NCBI GenBank assembly: GCA_002391195.1
Contig: DGRZ01000073.1
Location: 1 to 22,870, forward strand
Direction: 5' to 3'
DNA: 22,870 bases
DNA from: Fibrobacter sp. UBA4375
Lineage (GTDB): Bacteria > Fibrobacterota > Fibrobacteria > Fibrobacterales > Fibrobacteraceae
The translations under genes and the position numbers were made by a program. The notes under the pieces were generated by a model that was not told where the DNA came from, ran no database searches, and worked only from the letters and a program-made list of their open reading frames with translations. This document shows, piece by piece, positions 6,601 through 13,723 of this stretch. Positions within the stretch are counted from its first letter, which is position 1. Every line of letters begins with the position of its first letter.

Positions 6601-8119
6601 TCCGAACATCGAACTTGCGCAAATCGTAAGTTTCGGTTGCGGACACGACTCGATTTTGACCGACGAAATGATGCGCATGCTGCACCTTGATTCCAACAAG
6701 GAAATGCTCATGCTCAAGCTGGACGAGGGCGATGCCCGGGGCCCCGTGGGAATCCGCGTCAAGAGCTTTATCGAAACCGTAAAGGCCCGCCGCGCGGCAA
6801 ACCTGCCCGACAAGCCCGAAAGCCACGAGCCCCTGTTCCATACGCCCTTCTTGCCCGAAGACAAGAAGCGTCGCCGCATTCTGACACCGAACCTCTCCCC
6901 CGCCTTTACCGTGCTCGCCAGCGAATACATGAAGCGGGAAGGTTACATCGCCGAATACCTGCCGGTAGCCGACCGCAAGGCCATCGAACTCGGCAAGAAA
7001 TTCGTGCACAACGACATCTGCTTCCCCTGCCAGGTGAACATCGGCGAAGCCCTCCGCTGGCTGGTGGAACACCCCGAAGTTCCGCAGAACCAGGTTTCCA
7101 TGTGCCTTGCCAAGAACTGCGAAAACTGCCGCGCCGTGCAGTACGCGGTGCTGGCCCGTAAGGCACTTGACGAAGCAGGTTTCAAGGACGTGACCATCAT
7201 TACCACCGGCGTGGACTACAAGGGCATGCACCCCGGCTTCCAGCTGGGTCTCGATTTTAGACTCCACATGCTGTGGGGCCTTGTGACCATGGACGCCATC
7301 GAGACCATGTACCGTGCCGTGCGCCCCTACGAAGTGAACGCAGGCGACACCCAGAAGGTCTACGATGAATGGATGCCCAAGGTGATTGCCGTCGCAGGCC
7401 ACCTGACCACAGCCCAGCTAGTGCGGCCCTCCAAGCTCATCGAAGTCTTTGAACAGTGCATCGAGGCCTTCAACGGAATCGAAATCACCGAAGAACGCAA
7501 GAAGGGCATCCGCAAGCCCCGCGTAGCTGTACTTGGCGAAATCCTCATGAATTACCACCCCAGCGCCAACGGCTTTGTGGAAAACTACCTGATGAACAAC
7601 GGCATGGAAGTCTACCTGCCGGGTATGACGGACTTCTTCCGCGTCGACGAGGTGGTCCGCGCCGAAAAAATCAAGCGCGGGTTCTCGGCGAACCCCATCA
7701 TGGACCGCGTGGAAGGCGGCGTGACGGCAAGGGTCTATACCCACGCCGTGGAAACCGCCCGCAAGTCCATGCACAAGTTCAAGCTGTACGAGCACCACGC
7801 CGACTGCGTGGAACTCAAGGACTACGTTTCCGACATCATCGACCCCACCTACAACACGGGTGAAGGCTGGATGATTCCGGGCGAAATCCTGTACAACGCT
7901 AAGCACGGCATCAACAGCTACATCATTTTGCAGCCGTTCGCATGCCTTGCCAACCACATCTCTGGCCGCGGCCTCACCAAGGCTGTGAAGGAACGCTGCC
8001 CCCACGTGCAGATTCTTAGTCTTGACTACGACCCGGATACCAGTTTTGCAAACATCGAAAACCGCCTGCAGATGCTGATTATCAACGCCCGCGAGCTGGA
8101 AAAAGCAAACCAGGCTTAA
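3686..8119 (+). CDS. Giant 2-hydroxyacyl-CoA dehydratase activase/dehydratase-like fusion protein
   Basis: The protein has 1477 residues. Two BadF/BadG/BcrA/BcrD-type ASKHA ATPase domains come first. One spans about 8-310, with phosphate loop DVGSTTVK (13-20), NGVCAGGTGAFID and ISGRCGVFAKTD. The other spans about 343-610, with IDAGSTTTK, NEACSSGCGSFIETYARSLG and GSRCTVFMNSS. A cysteine cluster (C637, C640, C644) leads into a DUF2229-like region, then an HgdB-like region with ICFPCQ (C1112, C1115) and CLAKNCENC (C1140, C1146, C1149). Family members use ATP and a [4Fe-4S] cluster bound by the activase cysteines to pass electrons to a dehydratase subunit. The CoA substrate here is unknown, and a role in amino-acid or aromatic metabolism is only analogy. 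ATG 3686 is preferred to TTG 3656, which precedes the promoter-like box. No strong ribosome site is visible. Confidence 0.88.
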   Translation: MSNLKNDLWVGVDVGSTTVKIAVVDPETSKLLHYTYQRHNAMQAQKVYEVLREAHGLFPEKNFRVAFCGSGGQPFAEATHAFFVQEVVANALAVRATYPESRVAIELGGQDAKVVFFEKDKTTGKLIASDMRMNGVCAGGTGAFIDQVAELLRIKTEAFEGFAKRGQKVYEISGRCGVFAKTDIQPMLNSGVAKEDIALSSFHAIAKQTIGGLAQGMEIKPPVIFEGGPLTFNPTLVRAFKERLGITDEQAIVPEHSEVLVAMGAALSLGSMFADQECQYRREGSLDSLIHFNETRQAENKAKAAADLFFKNDAEYKLFLEEHKMAGNNYPQPASGSTLNVYLGIDAGSTTTKFVLMDEQENIVDGFYASNNGEPLQVLKNALNELSDRYEEYGCTLNILGVGTTGYGEQLFAKAVHADFHTVETVAHANAAQKICPDVSFILDIGGQDMKAISVQDGVVTGIILNEACSSGCGSFIETYARSLGIPMEKIAELAFNAKSPSQLGSRCTVFMNSSIITEQRDGKQPEDIIAGICRSIINNVFTKVIRIRNLNTLGKKVVVQGGTFKNNAVLRAFEQYTGLKPIRPERPGEMGAIGIALLTKKFMEEKRKTEPELKSRFIGLDAMKTFSWHNQPGQLCQYCTNHCSRTIVTFSDGQSFVTGNRCERGEVTADPNDPKTKALIAEINKKMQSVPDMIKRTNQLLVKDYAPAKLVENNGKTIGIPRVLEFWASLPFWKAFFTSLGYTVVVSRQSDYKMFEAGLHSVPSDTVCFPAKLVHGHVLSLIEKKVDRIFFPMMVAIPSDHTKFTATSVCPVVQAYPNVCKNTDEPEKNYGVPMDQPIFHWFNTKLRRSQTIDWFHEHWKLDKKLLDKAVTEGEKALNSYRTTLLEEGQKVLDDVRAKNSFAVVIAGRPYHADTLINHNIASHFTAMGIPVLTTESLPGVYDQDVPSHTRIEIKNTFHLRMIGATMIAAKDPNIELAQIVSFGCGHDSILTDEMMRMLHLDSNKEMLMLKLDEGDARGPVGIRVKSFIETVKARRAANLPDKPESHEPLFHTPFLPEDKKRRRILTPNLSPAFTVLASEYMKREGYIAEYLPVADRKAIELGKKFVHNDICFPCQVNIGEALRWLVEHPEVPQNQVSMCLAKNCENCRAVQYAVLARKALDEAGFKDVTIITTGVDYKGMHPGFQLGLDFRLHMLWGLVTMDAIETMYRAVRPYEVNAGDTQKVYDEWMPKVIAVAGHLTTAQLVRPSKLIEVFEQCIEAFNGIEITEERKKGIRKPRVAVLGEILMNYHPSANGFVENYLMNNGMEVYLPGMTDFFRVDEVVRAEKIKRGFSANPIMDRVEGGVTARVYTHAVETARKSMHKFKLYEHHADCVELKDYVSDIIDPTYNTGEGWMIPGEILYNAKHGINSYIILQPFACLANHISGRGLTKAVKERCPHVQILSLDYDPDTSFANIENRLQMLIINARELEKANQA

Positions 8120-8158
8120 ACAATCAATGGCATTTTCTAAAGACCGGCGACCAGTTCA

Positions 8159-9241
8159 ATGTTTCAGATGAACATCTTCAGAGTGGTTGCCGCGGCTTTT
8201 CTTGTCTTGATGTCTGCCGCTTTCGGAAACACGGACGACTCCGACGGGGAGTCCTTTCAGCGCTATTCCCTGGTACCCGTACTCGGCTACACCGAAGAGA
8301 CGGAGTTCCAGATTGGCGCTATGGCCCTGTTCTTTCTGAAACCGGATTTTGATGGCGGCAAGGTTCCAGAAATAGGCCTTACGGCCTACGGCTCTACACG
8401 GGAGCAGCTGCAGCTGGTGCTGGAGCCCTACTTCTATTTTTTCCATGACCAGGTTACCCTCTGGAGTCTGATCAAGTACCAGGACTGGGTCGCCAGCTAT
8501 TTCGGGAGGGGCAACGACCCGGACATAGACAAATTCGTCAACTACGACCGAAAAAAATTACAGCTGGGCACAAGGGTCGAATCCAGGATAGGACTGCCCC
8601 AGAGCCTCAAGTACGGCGTCGAAATCCACGTAGAGCATTCGGACATAGACTTTGAGGAAAGCGAGACCATCAAGACCCCGGATACCCATTCGGGCTGGCG
8701 AAACGGCGCCGGTTACCTGTTTGGGTTCGACACGCGGGACAACACCAACTGGACCCGCCACGGTTTTCTTATGGAGTGGAAACAGCTGTTTTACAGCGAT
8801 AGACTCGGAGACTACACCTTCGACACGGAATCCCTGGACTTGCGAGGCTACACCGAAACACCCCTGCAAACCTCCCTGGCTCTCGGTTTTCTCTGGATGC
8901 GCTCCGGCGGAGACGTTCCCTTCGACATGCTAGCGGGCCCAGACGGAATATGCCGATTCCGCGGAGTGGAAAGTCTCTATTTTGGCGACAACCAGGCGGT
9001 CATCCTTCAGGCAGAAATCCGGCGCTTTTTGTTCTGGCGTCTCGGGAGCCATGTCTTTTTCGAAGGAGGCAAGTCCGGCGGCTATTTCAGCGACCTGGTT
9101 CGCAACGAATGGCACAAGTCCGTCGGAGCGGGAGCTCTTTTGGCCTTGAACCTCAAAGAGAACCTATACGCCCGCGCGGATTTTTCGTGGGTGGATTTCG
9201 ACCACCTGGGTCTTTCGTTCTATGTCCGACAGGCTTTTTAA
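8159..9241 (+). CDS. Omp85/BamA-type surface antigen beta-barrel protein
   Basis: The protein has 360 residues with a hydrophobic signal sequence (about residues 5-23, ending SAAFGN) and then alternating aromatic-rich strands typical of an outer-membrane barrel. The C-terminal half fits the Omp85 barrel domain (PF01103): GFDTRDNTNW-x2-HGF near 190-205, and FRG at 267-269, the equivalent of the conserved barrel VRGF/Y motif. After it come a Y-x-GDN segment, an E-x-R strand and an F/EGG turn, and the chain ends in phenylalanine as expected for BAM substrates. No POTRA domain is present, so it is not BamA itself; POTRA-less members include patatin-linked and orphan barrels. It lies 39 bases after the dehydratase gene. 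The start could be 8159 or 8168; neither has a clear ribosome site. Confidence 0.75.
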   Translation: MFQMNIFRVVAAAFLVLMSAAFGNTDDSDGESFQRYSLVPVLGYTEETEFQIGAMALFFLKPDFDGGKVPEIGLTAYGSTREQLQLVLEPYFYFFHDQVTLWSLIKYQDWVASYFGRGNDPDIDKFVNYDRKKLQLGTRVESRIGLPQSLKYGVEIHVEHSDIDFEESETIKTPDTHSGWRNGAGYLFGFDTRDNTNWTRHGFLMEWKQLFYSDRLGDYTFDTESLDLRGYTETPLQTSLALGFLWMRSGGDVPFDMLAGPDGICRFRGVESLYFGDNQAVILQAEIRRFLFWRLGSHVFFEGGKSGGYFSDLVRNEWHKSVGAGALLALNLKENLYARADFSWVDFDHLGLSFYVRQAF

Positions 9242-9267
9242 CCAACCTCTAACTCAACAACTTCCCT

Positions 9268-9672
9268 ATGACCCCTTGTAACCACACCCACACCACCCGA
9301 ATCGAAGTCCGCTATGCCGAAACCGACCAGATGGGGGTGGTCCACCATGCCGTTTATCCCGTCTGGTTCGAACTGGCCCGTACCGACTATTTCCGCTCCT
9401 TGGGAGCAAGCTACCTGGAAATAGAAAAAGAAGGCTTTGTAAGCCCGGTCCTCAAGCTGGAAGTCCAATATAAGCGCCCCACCCACTATGGGGAATTTGT
9501 GGATATCGAGACCACCTTGACCCGAAAGGGGGCTCTCCACTTCGTATTCGACTACAAGGTTTTTGTCGATGGAGCACTCTGCACCACAGGCTCATCTGTG
9601 CACTGCTTTTTAAAAAATGGACAACCCACACGAGAATTGCCCCAGCAGGTCAAAAAGATATTCCCAGAATAA
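9268..9672 (+). CDS. Acyl-CoA/ACP thioesterase, hot-dog fold (YbgC/4HBT-like)
   Basis: The 134-residue protein has the 4-hydroxybenzoyl-CoA thioesterase family signature near its N-terminus: VRYAETDQMGVVHH, then Y-P-V-W-F-E-x-x-R. D20 sits at the position of the catalytic aspartate, and H26/H27 replace the usual V-Y/H-x-x pair. Length equals that of YbgC/FadM-type enzymes. It would hydrolyse an acyl thioester in the cytoplasm. It precedes the acyl carrier protein gene by 126 bases, with a promoter-like region between, so it may be a separate unit that still serves the same pathway. Such thioesterases occur in aryl-polyene and related type II clusters, making offloading or editing plausible here. 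Confidence 0.85.
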   Translation: MTPCNHTHTTRIEVRYAETDQMGVVHHAVYPVWFELARTDYFRSLGASYLEIEKEGFVSPVLKLEVQYKRPTHYGEFVDIETTLTRKGALHFVFDYKVFVDGALCTTGSSVHCFLKNGQPTRELPQQVKKIFPE

Positions 9673-9718
9673 AGGGATTTAGTGTTCTCTTTGTCCTAGA
9701 ATTCGGTCTGTATATCGG

Positions 9719-9735
9719 GAAAAAAAGGTTTTTTC
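9719..9735. other. A/T-only inverted repeat in the gap before the ACP gene
   Basis: GAAAAAA and TTTTTTC flank AGG. The stem is almost entirely A-T and so weak, but it could act as a bidirectional terminator-like element between the thioesterase and the ACP operon. Confidence 0.25.
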
Positions 9736-9757
9736 GCAGAAAATACCAATATTTTTC

Positions 9758-9779
9758 TATTTTTACCTTGTTATATTTT
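9758..9779 (+). promoter_or_regulatory. Candidate promoter of the ACP-ketosynthase-Mla operon
   Basis: Two boxes of the TAnnTTT type occur, TATTTTTA at 9758-9765 and TATATTTT at 9772-9779, in a strongly AT-rich stretch of an otherwise GC-rich region. The first would leave a leader of about 25-35 bases carrying the ribosome site cgaggt before the ATG at 9799. Which box is used cannot be told from sequence. Confidence 0.45.
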
Positions 9780-9798
9780 AAAATTTTCGAGGTAAAAA

Positions 9799-10044
9799 AT
9801 GGATCAAGAAGAAGTCAAAAGCAAATTGAAGGCGTTTTTCATGTCGGATCTGGGCGTAGATGGCGATGTTCTCCAGTACGACACCGAGCTTTTCGGCGAA
9901 GAAATCGGCCTGGATTCCGTGGACTCCCTGGAAATCATCTCCTTCGTGGACAGCAACTTCAACGTGTCCATGACCGGTGTCGGCAAGGAACATTTCCAGT
10001 CCATCAATACGATTGCCGCCTACATCGAAGCTCACAAAGCATAA
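9799..10044 (+). CDS. Acyl carrier protein (type II)
   Basis: This is an acidic 81-residue protein with the four-helix carrier layout. The phosphopantetheine site is GLDSVDSLEI, with Ser40 as the attachment residue, followed by a second acidic helix (SFVDSNFNV) and the C-terminal helix TIAAYIEAHKA. It differs from a canonical housekeeping AcpP in the attachment motif (DSVD rather than DSLD) and in its helix III loop, consistent with a dedicated pathway carrier. It would hold the growing acyl chain as a thioester for the ketosynthase encoded 15 bases downstream. A ribosome site cgaggt lies eight bases before the ATG. It is the first gene of the long operon. No phosphopantetheinyl transferase is in the window. 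Confidence 0.92.
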   Translation: MDQEEVKSKLKAFFMSDLGVDGDVLQYDTELFGEEIGLDSVDSLEIISFVDSNFNVSMTGVGKEHFQSINTIAAYIEAHKA

Positions 10045-10059
10045 CCTAATCTACATCTT

Positions 10060-12456
10060 ATGACTCCTGACGAACGCCGCTGTGTAGTTACTGGCCTTGG
10101 CGTTATTTGCGCCGTCGGTAACAATGTTGAAGAAACCTGGAAAAGCGCCCTGAATTCTGTTTCGGGAATCCACAAGACCACCTCGGTGGATACCAATAAA
10201 TGTTATGCGGACTTGGCTGCCGAAGTCAAGTGCGACACCCTAGACGAAATCGACGCACCAAAAGAAAAAGACCGAGTTTCCAAACTTTGTATCAAGGCCA
10301 CAAAAGAAGCACTGGCCGATGCCGGCCTTGCAAACTTTAACGACGACCAGCGCGTAAGCGTGGTTATCGGCAGTTGCGTAGGCGGCGTTCTCTCTATTGA
10401 ACAATACCACCAACACGGTCGCGATGTTTCTGAGATTGCCAAGATGCCCATTGCGGCAATCGCCTCCCAGGTAGCCGAAACCTGCGAAGCAGGCGGAATC
10501 GTCACCAATGTAGCAAACGCCTGTGCGGCGGGAACTATTTCCATTGCCGTCGCCTGTGACCTGATTCGTGCCGGCAAGGCAGACGTGGTCATCGCAGGCG
10601 GAGCCGATTCCTTTGCGGCGGTTCCCTATTCTGGATTCCTTTCGCTCCACGCCCTGGACGAAAACGGTTGTTCCCCCTTCAACCGCTGTAACGGCATTAC
10701 CCTAGGCGAAGGTGCGGGTATCGTCATCGTGGAATCCTACGAACATGCCCAGAAGCGTTCCGCAAAGCAGTACTGCGAAATACTGGGTTCTGGCGTTACC
10801 AGCGACGCGAACCACATTACCGCCCCCAGAGAAGATGGCGTGTGCCTGATGGAAGCCATCAGCCGCGCCGTCAAGAATTCCGGCATCGACAAGTCCGATA
10901 TCGGCTACGTGAACGCCCACGGCACGGGTACCGGCAAAAACGACAATGCCGAAATTACCGCCTTCAAGAATTTCTTTGGCGAAAACAACTCCAATATCTC
11001 CGTAAGTTCCACAAAGGTTCTCACAGGGCACTGCCTGGGAGCGGCCGGCGCCATCGAAGCCGTATTCAGCATCAAGGCACTAACCACGGATACGGTCCTC
11101 CCAACCTTCCCCTACACCGAAGAACAGTCCGCCGCCCTCAAGGAAAAGGTGGGAGCGCTGGACTTTGTGCAGAACACAGCCCGCCACAAGGAACTCAAGT
11201 GTGTCTTGAGCAACAACGTGGCCTTCGGCGGCACGAATGCGGCCATTGTTTTCTCGAAAATCCCCGGCGAAGTTGCCGCCCAGTCTGCGGCAGGCAAGAA
11301 GATTGCCGTAACCGGTCTTGGAATCGTGTCCCCGCTAGGGAACAGCAAGGCGGCCTACCTGGAAGCAGTAAAGGCCGACAAGAAGCCCGAATCCCCATCG
11401 GTACATTCCACAATCGCCCTCGAAGACTACAAGGAACTTGGGGTCAAGATGGCCTTCTACCGTAAACTGGACAACCTAGGTCAACTCCAGACGGTATCCG
11501 GCATGCGCGCCCTCCAAGATGCGAATTTTACGGTGACCGACAACAATGCCAAGGATATCGGCATCATCGTAGGCACCAGCGAAGGCGGCCTCGGCGCCAC
11601 CTACGATTTCGAGGAACTGATTGCACGGGAAGGCAACTCCCAGGGGTCGGCCTTCAAGTTCCCCCACACCGTTTACAATGCGGCTGGCGGATACCTTTCC
11701 ATTTGTTCCGGCATCAAGGGCTACGGCGTCACCATTACCACAGGCCCACTTTCAGGACTCGACAGTATCGGCTACTCCATGAACGTGATTCACGACGGCC
11801 AGGAAAAGGCAATGATGGCCACCGGTACAGACGAAAACCTGCCGATTATTACGGAATTTGCCCAGAAACTTGGCGTGGCGGCAAATAATGTGGTCGCACC
11901 CTATGCCGAAAACGACGGCTTTGTGGTGGGCGATGGTTCCGTGTCTATCATGCTCGAAGAAGATTCTTATGCCAAGTCCCGGGGAGCCAAGGTTTACTGC
12001 TATGCGCTGGGCTTTGGGCACGGCCGCAAGAACGTGAAATTTGGAAAACTCGCCGGTTCCGAAAACGCCCTCGACAAGGCCATTGCAGATGCCCTGGCCG
12101 ATGCGGGCATCACCGTAAGCGACATCGATGCGGTTTGCGGGTTCGCCAATGGTTGCAAGCGGATTGACGATATCGAAAAGGGTTCCCTCAAGCGCGTGTT
12201 TGGCGAAAAATTGACGTCTTTGCCGCTTTTTGAAGTCAAGGAACGCACCGGTGAAGGCCGTGCGGGGTCTGCCGCCCTGGCTGCAGCCGAAGCGGCCCTC
12301 CTGTTGAGTGGTGAACTTGCTGGCGACAAAGCCTACTTTGTGGCAGCCGACGGCTCCGTGGCATCCAAGAAGGTCAATGCGACAGGCCTCAAGAAAATTT
12401 TGGTGATTTCGTTTGCGGCAGGCGGGTCTTACAGCGCTGTCATTTTCGGTAAATAG
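10060..12456 (+). CDS. Fused ketosynthase and inactive ketosynthase (KS-chain-length-factor-like)
   Basis: The 798-residue protein contains two FabF-like thiolase-fold domains. Domain 1 (about 6-405) is intact: nucleophile C155 in NACAAGT, H287 in NAHGTGTGKND, K319 and H324 in STKVLTGHCLGAAG, and the C-terminal NNVAFGGTNAA loop. Domain 2 (about 413-798) begins again with KKIAVTGLGIVSPLGN but has TTGPLSG where TACASG is expected (P563 at the cysteine position), NGCKRID for NAHGTGT (C699 for His) and KERTGEGRAG for the last motif (E732 for His, K727 kept). It therefore cannot condense and resembles a chain-length factor (KS-beta). KS-alpha/KS-beta pairs make polyketide or polyene chains by decarboxylative condensation on ACP; they are usually separate genes. 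The neighbours ACP, ketoreductase and dehydratase support this. Starter and chain length are unknown. Confidence 0.9.
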   Translation: MTPDERRCVVTGLGVICAVGNNVEETWKSALNSVSGIHKTTSVDTNKCYADLAAEVKCDTLDEIDAPKEKDRVSKLCIKATKEALADAGLANFNDDQRVSVVIGSCVGGVLSIEQYHQHGRDVSEIAKMPIAAIASQVAETCEAGGIVTNVANACAAGTISIAVACDLIRAGKADVVIAGGADSFAAVPYSGFLSLHALDENGCSPFNRCNGITLGEGAGIVIVESYEHAQKRSAKQYCEILGSGVTSDANHITAPREDGVCLMEAISRAVKNSGIDKSDIGYVNAHGTGTGKNDNAEITAFKNFFGENNSNISVSSTKVLTGHCLGAAGAIEAVFSIKALTTDTVLPTFPYTEEQSAALKEKVGALDFVQNTARHKELKCVLSNNVAFGGTNAAIVFSKIPGEVAAQSAAGKKIAVTGLGIVSPLGNSKAAYLEAVKADKKPESPSVHSTIALEDYKELGVKMAFYRKLDNLGQLQTVSGMRALQDANFTVTDNNAKDIGIIVGTSEGGLGATYDFEELIAREGNSQGSAFKFPHTVYNAAGGYLSICSGIKGYGVTITTGPLSGLDSIGYSMNVIHDGQEKAMMATGTDENLPIITEFAQKLGVAANNVVAPYAENDGFVVGDGSVSIMLEEDSYAKSRGAKVYCYALGFGHGRKNVKFGKLAGSENALDKAIADALADAGITVSDIDAVCGFANGCKRIDDIEKGSLKRVFGEKLTSLPLFEVKERTGEGRAGSAALAAAEAALLLSGELAGDKAYFVAADGSVASKKVNATGLKKILVISFAAGGSYSAVIFGK

Positions 12457-12479
12457 TTTCAGGTAGAAGGAGCGAAAAC

Positions 12480-13211
12480 ATGAAAGTTGCTTTGATAACA
12501 GGTGCTTCAAAAGGTATCGGCAAGGCCTGCGCCTTGCGCCTTGCCCGCGACGGCTACACCGTCGTAGTGAACTACTCCAGTTCCGACGAGGCTGCGAACG
12601 CCACGCTCGACCAGATCAAGGCCGAAGGTGGTGACGGCATGGTTTACAAGGCGAACGTGGCCGACCTCTCCCAGGTGAAGGTGATGGTCCGCGAGGTGTT
12701 CAAGGCCTACGGACGAATTGACGTGCTGGTGAACAACGCGGGCATCGTTCGCGACGAATACCTGATGATGATGAACCCGGAAACCTTGGACAAGTGCTTC
12801 GACCTGAACGTGAAGGGCTACTTCTACTGTGCCCAGCAGGTGGCCGTGAAGATGTACAAGCAGAAATCTGGCGTGATTATCAACATGAGTTCCGTGTCCT
12901 CGAAGTTCGCTCTCGCGGGTCAGGCTGTCTACAGTGCCACGAAGGGTGCCGTGAATTCGCTGACCCAGACCCTCGCCAAGGAACTTGGCGGTTTCGGCAT
13001 CCGTGTGAATGCGGTTGCCCCGGGCTTTATCGCAACCGAAATGATCGAGGCTATTCCCGAAGAAACTCGCAAGGGCTACCTCGAAAAGATTCCGCTGAAG
13101 CGTTTCGGCTCTGCCGACGAAGTCGCAAACATTGTGTCTGCACTTGCTTCCGACCAGTTCGCTTATGTGACCGGTCAGGTGTTCGTGCTGGATGGAGGAC
13201 TTTCCCTATGA
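12480..13211 (+). CDS. fabG: 3-ketoacyl-ACP reductase (FabG-type SDR)
   Basis: This 243-residue classical short-chain dehydrogenase has the cofactor loop TGASKGIG (residues 7-14), NNAG, and the catalytic Ser138, Tyr151 and Lys155 (YSATK), at the same numbers as E. coli FabG. The segment NVKGYFYCAQQVA and the C-terminal VTGQVFVLDGGLSL are also typical. It would reduce the beta-keto group made by the ketosynthase using NADPH. A strong ribosome site (agaaggag) precedes the ATG. It sits 23 bases after the ketosynthase gene and its stop overlaps the dehydratase start. It is probably a pathway-specific paralogue rather than the housekeeping enzyme, since it lies with an unusual KS. That is inference from context. 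Confidence 0.92.
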   Translation: MKVALITGASKGIGKACALRLARDGYTVVVNYSSSDEAANATLDQIKAEGGDGMVYKANVADLSQVKVMVREVFKAYGRIDVLVNNAGIVRDEYLMMMNPETLDKCFDLNVKGYFYCAQQVAVKMYKQKSGVIINMSSVSSKFALAGQAVYSATKGAVNSLTQTLAKELGGFGIRVNAVAPGFIATEMIEAIPEETRKGYLEKIPLKRFGSADEVANIVSALASDQFAYVTGQVFVLDGGLSL

Positions 13212-13654
13212 TGAACATTTACGAAATCAGTGAAAAGATTGCACAGCGCCCGCCGTTCCAGATGATCGAGAAAGTGACGGAACTTACGCCGAACGAATCG
13301 GCCGTGGGTCTCAAGAACGTGAGCGTGAACGAGCCGTACTTTACGGGGCATTTCCCGGGAACCCCGATTATGCCGGGCGTTCTCATTGTGGAAAGCTGCG
13401 CCCAGCTCTGCTCGCTGGTGATTGAAAAACCTGCCGAGGACTTGGAAAAGAACTTGTACGTGCTTTTGAAAATTGACGGGTTCAAGTTCGTGAAGCCGGT
13501 GATTCCAGGCGACCAGCTCGAAATTTCCGTGAAGAAGACCAAGGAAGGGGGCGTGCTGGTAGGCTTTGACTGCATCGTGAAGGTGAACGGAAACGTCCAC
13601 GCCAAGGGCGCCCTCACCTTTACGAGTATCCCAAAGGAATCCTTAGGGAAATAG
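13208..13654 (+). CDS. fabZ: 3-hydroxyacyl-ACP dehydratase (FabZ-type)
   Basis: The 148-residue hot-dog protein carries the FabZ signature. It has PPFQMIEKV near residue 15, GHFPGTPIMPGVLIVES with His48 and Glu62 separated by 14 residues as in FabZ (H54/E68 in E. coli), then FVKPVIPGDQLEI and an A-x-G-A-L-T-F end. It would dehydrate the 3-hydroxyacyl-ACP to the trans-2-enoyl form. Its start overlaps the ketoreductase stop (ATGA) and a GGAGG site lies about ten bases before. With no recognised enoyl reductase gene in the operon, its product may retain double bonds. Two adjacent ATG codons are possible starts (13208 or 13211). Confidence 0.92.
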   Translation: MMNIYEISEKIAQRPPFQMIEKVTELTPNESAVGLKNVSVNEPYFTGHFPGTPIMPGVLIVESCAQLCSLVIEKPAEDLEKNLYVLLKIDGFKFVKPVIPGDQLEISVKKTKEGGVLVGFDCIVKVNGNVHAKGALTFTSIPKESLGK

Positions 13655-13660
13655 AAATCC

Positions 13661-13688
13661 GTGGTCAGTGGTTAGTGGTTAGTGGCTA
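13661..13688 (+). repeat. Four tandem 7-base units (GTGGTTA-like)
   Basis: GTGGTCA, GTGGTTA, GTGGTTA and GTGGCTA follow one another exactly in the gap between the dehydratase and acyltransferase genes. The last unit contains an in-frame GTG (13682) that could be mistaken for the start of the next gene. Confidence 0.75.
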
Positions 13689-13723
13689 GGAACTCAAGGA
13701 AAAACCCGTTGGTGGAATGCATC

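Noticed and set aside
5423..7402. Long minus-strand open frame of about 659 codons
   Set aside because: It is opposite the activase/dehydratase fusion and has shadow-type composition, with no start signal or known motif.
9799..13654. Ordinary housekeeping fatty-acid synthesis cluster
   Set aside because: The ketosynthase gene encodes a fused, half-inactive pair, no FabD/FabH/enoyl reductase is present, and the genes run into an acyltransferase, patatin and Mla transporter.
9799..13654. Confident call of an aryl-polyene cluster
   Set aside because: The KS/CLF/KR/DH/ACP/LPLAT content is similar, but no aromatic ammonia-lyase, AMP-ligase, second ACP, glycosyltransferase, LolA or MMPL gene is seen, so the product class stays open.
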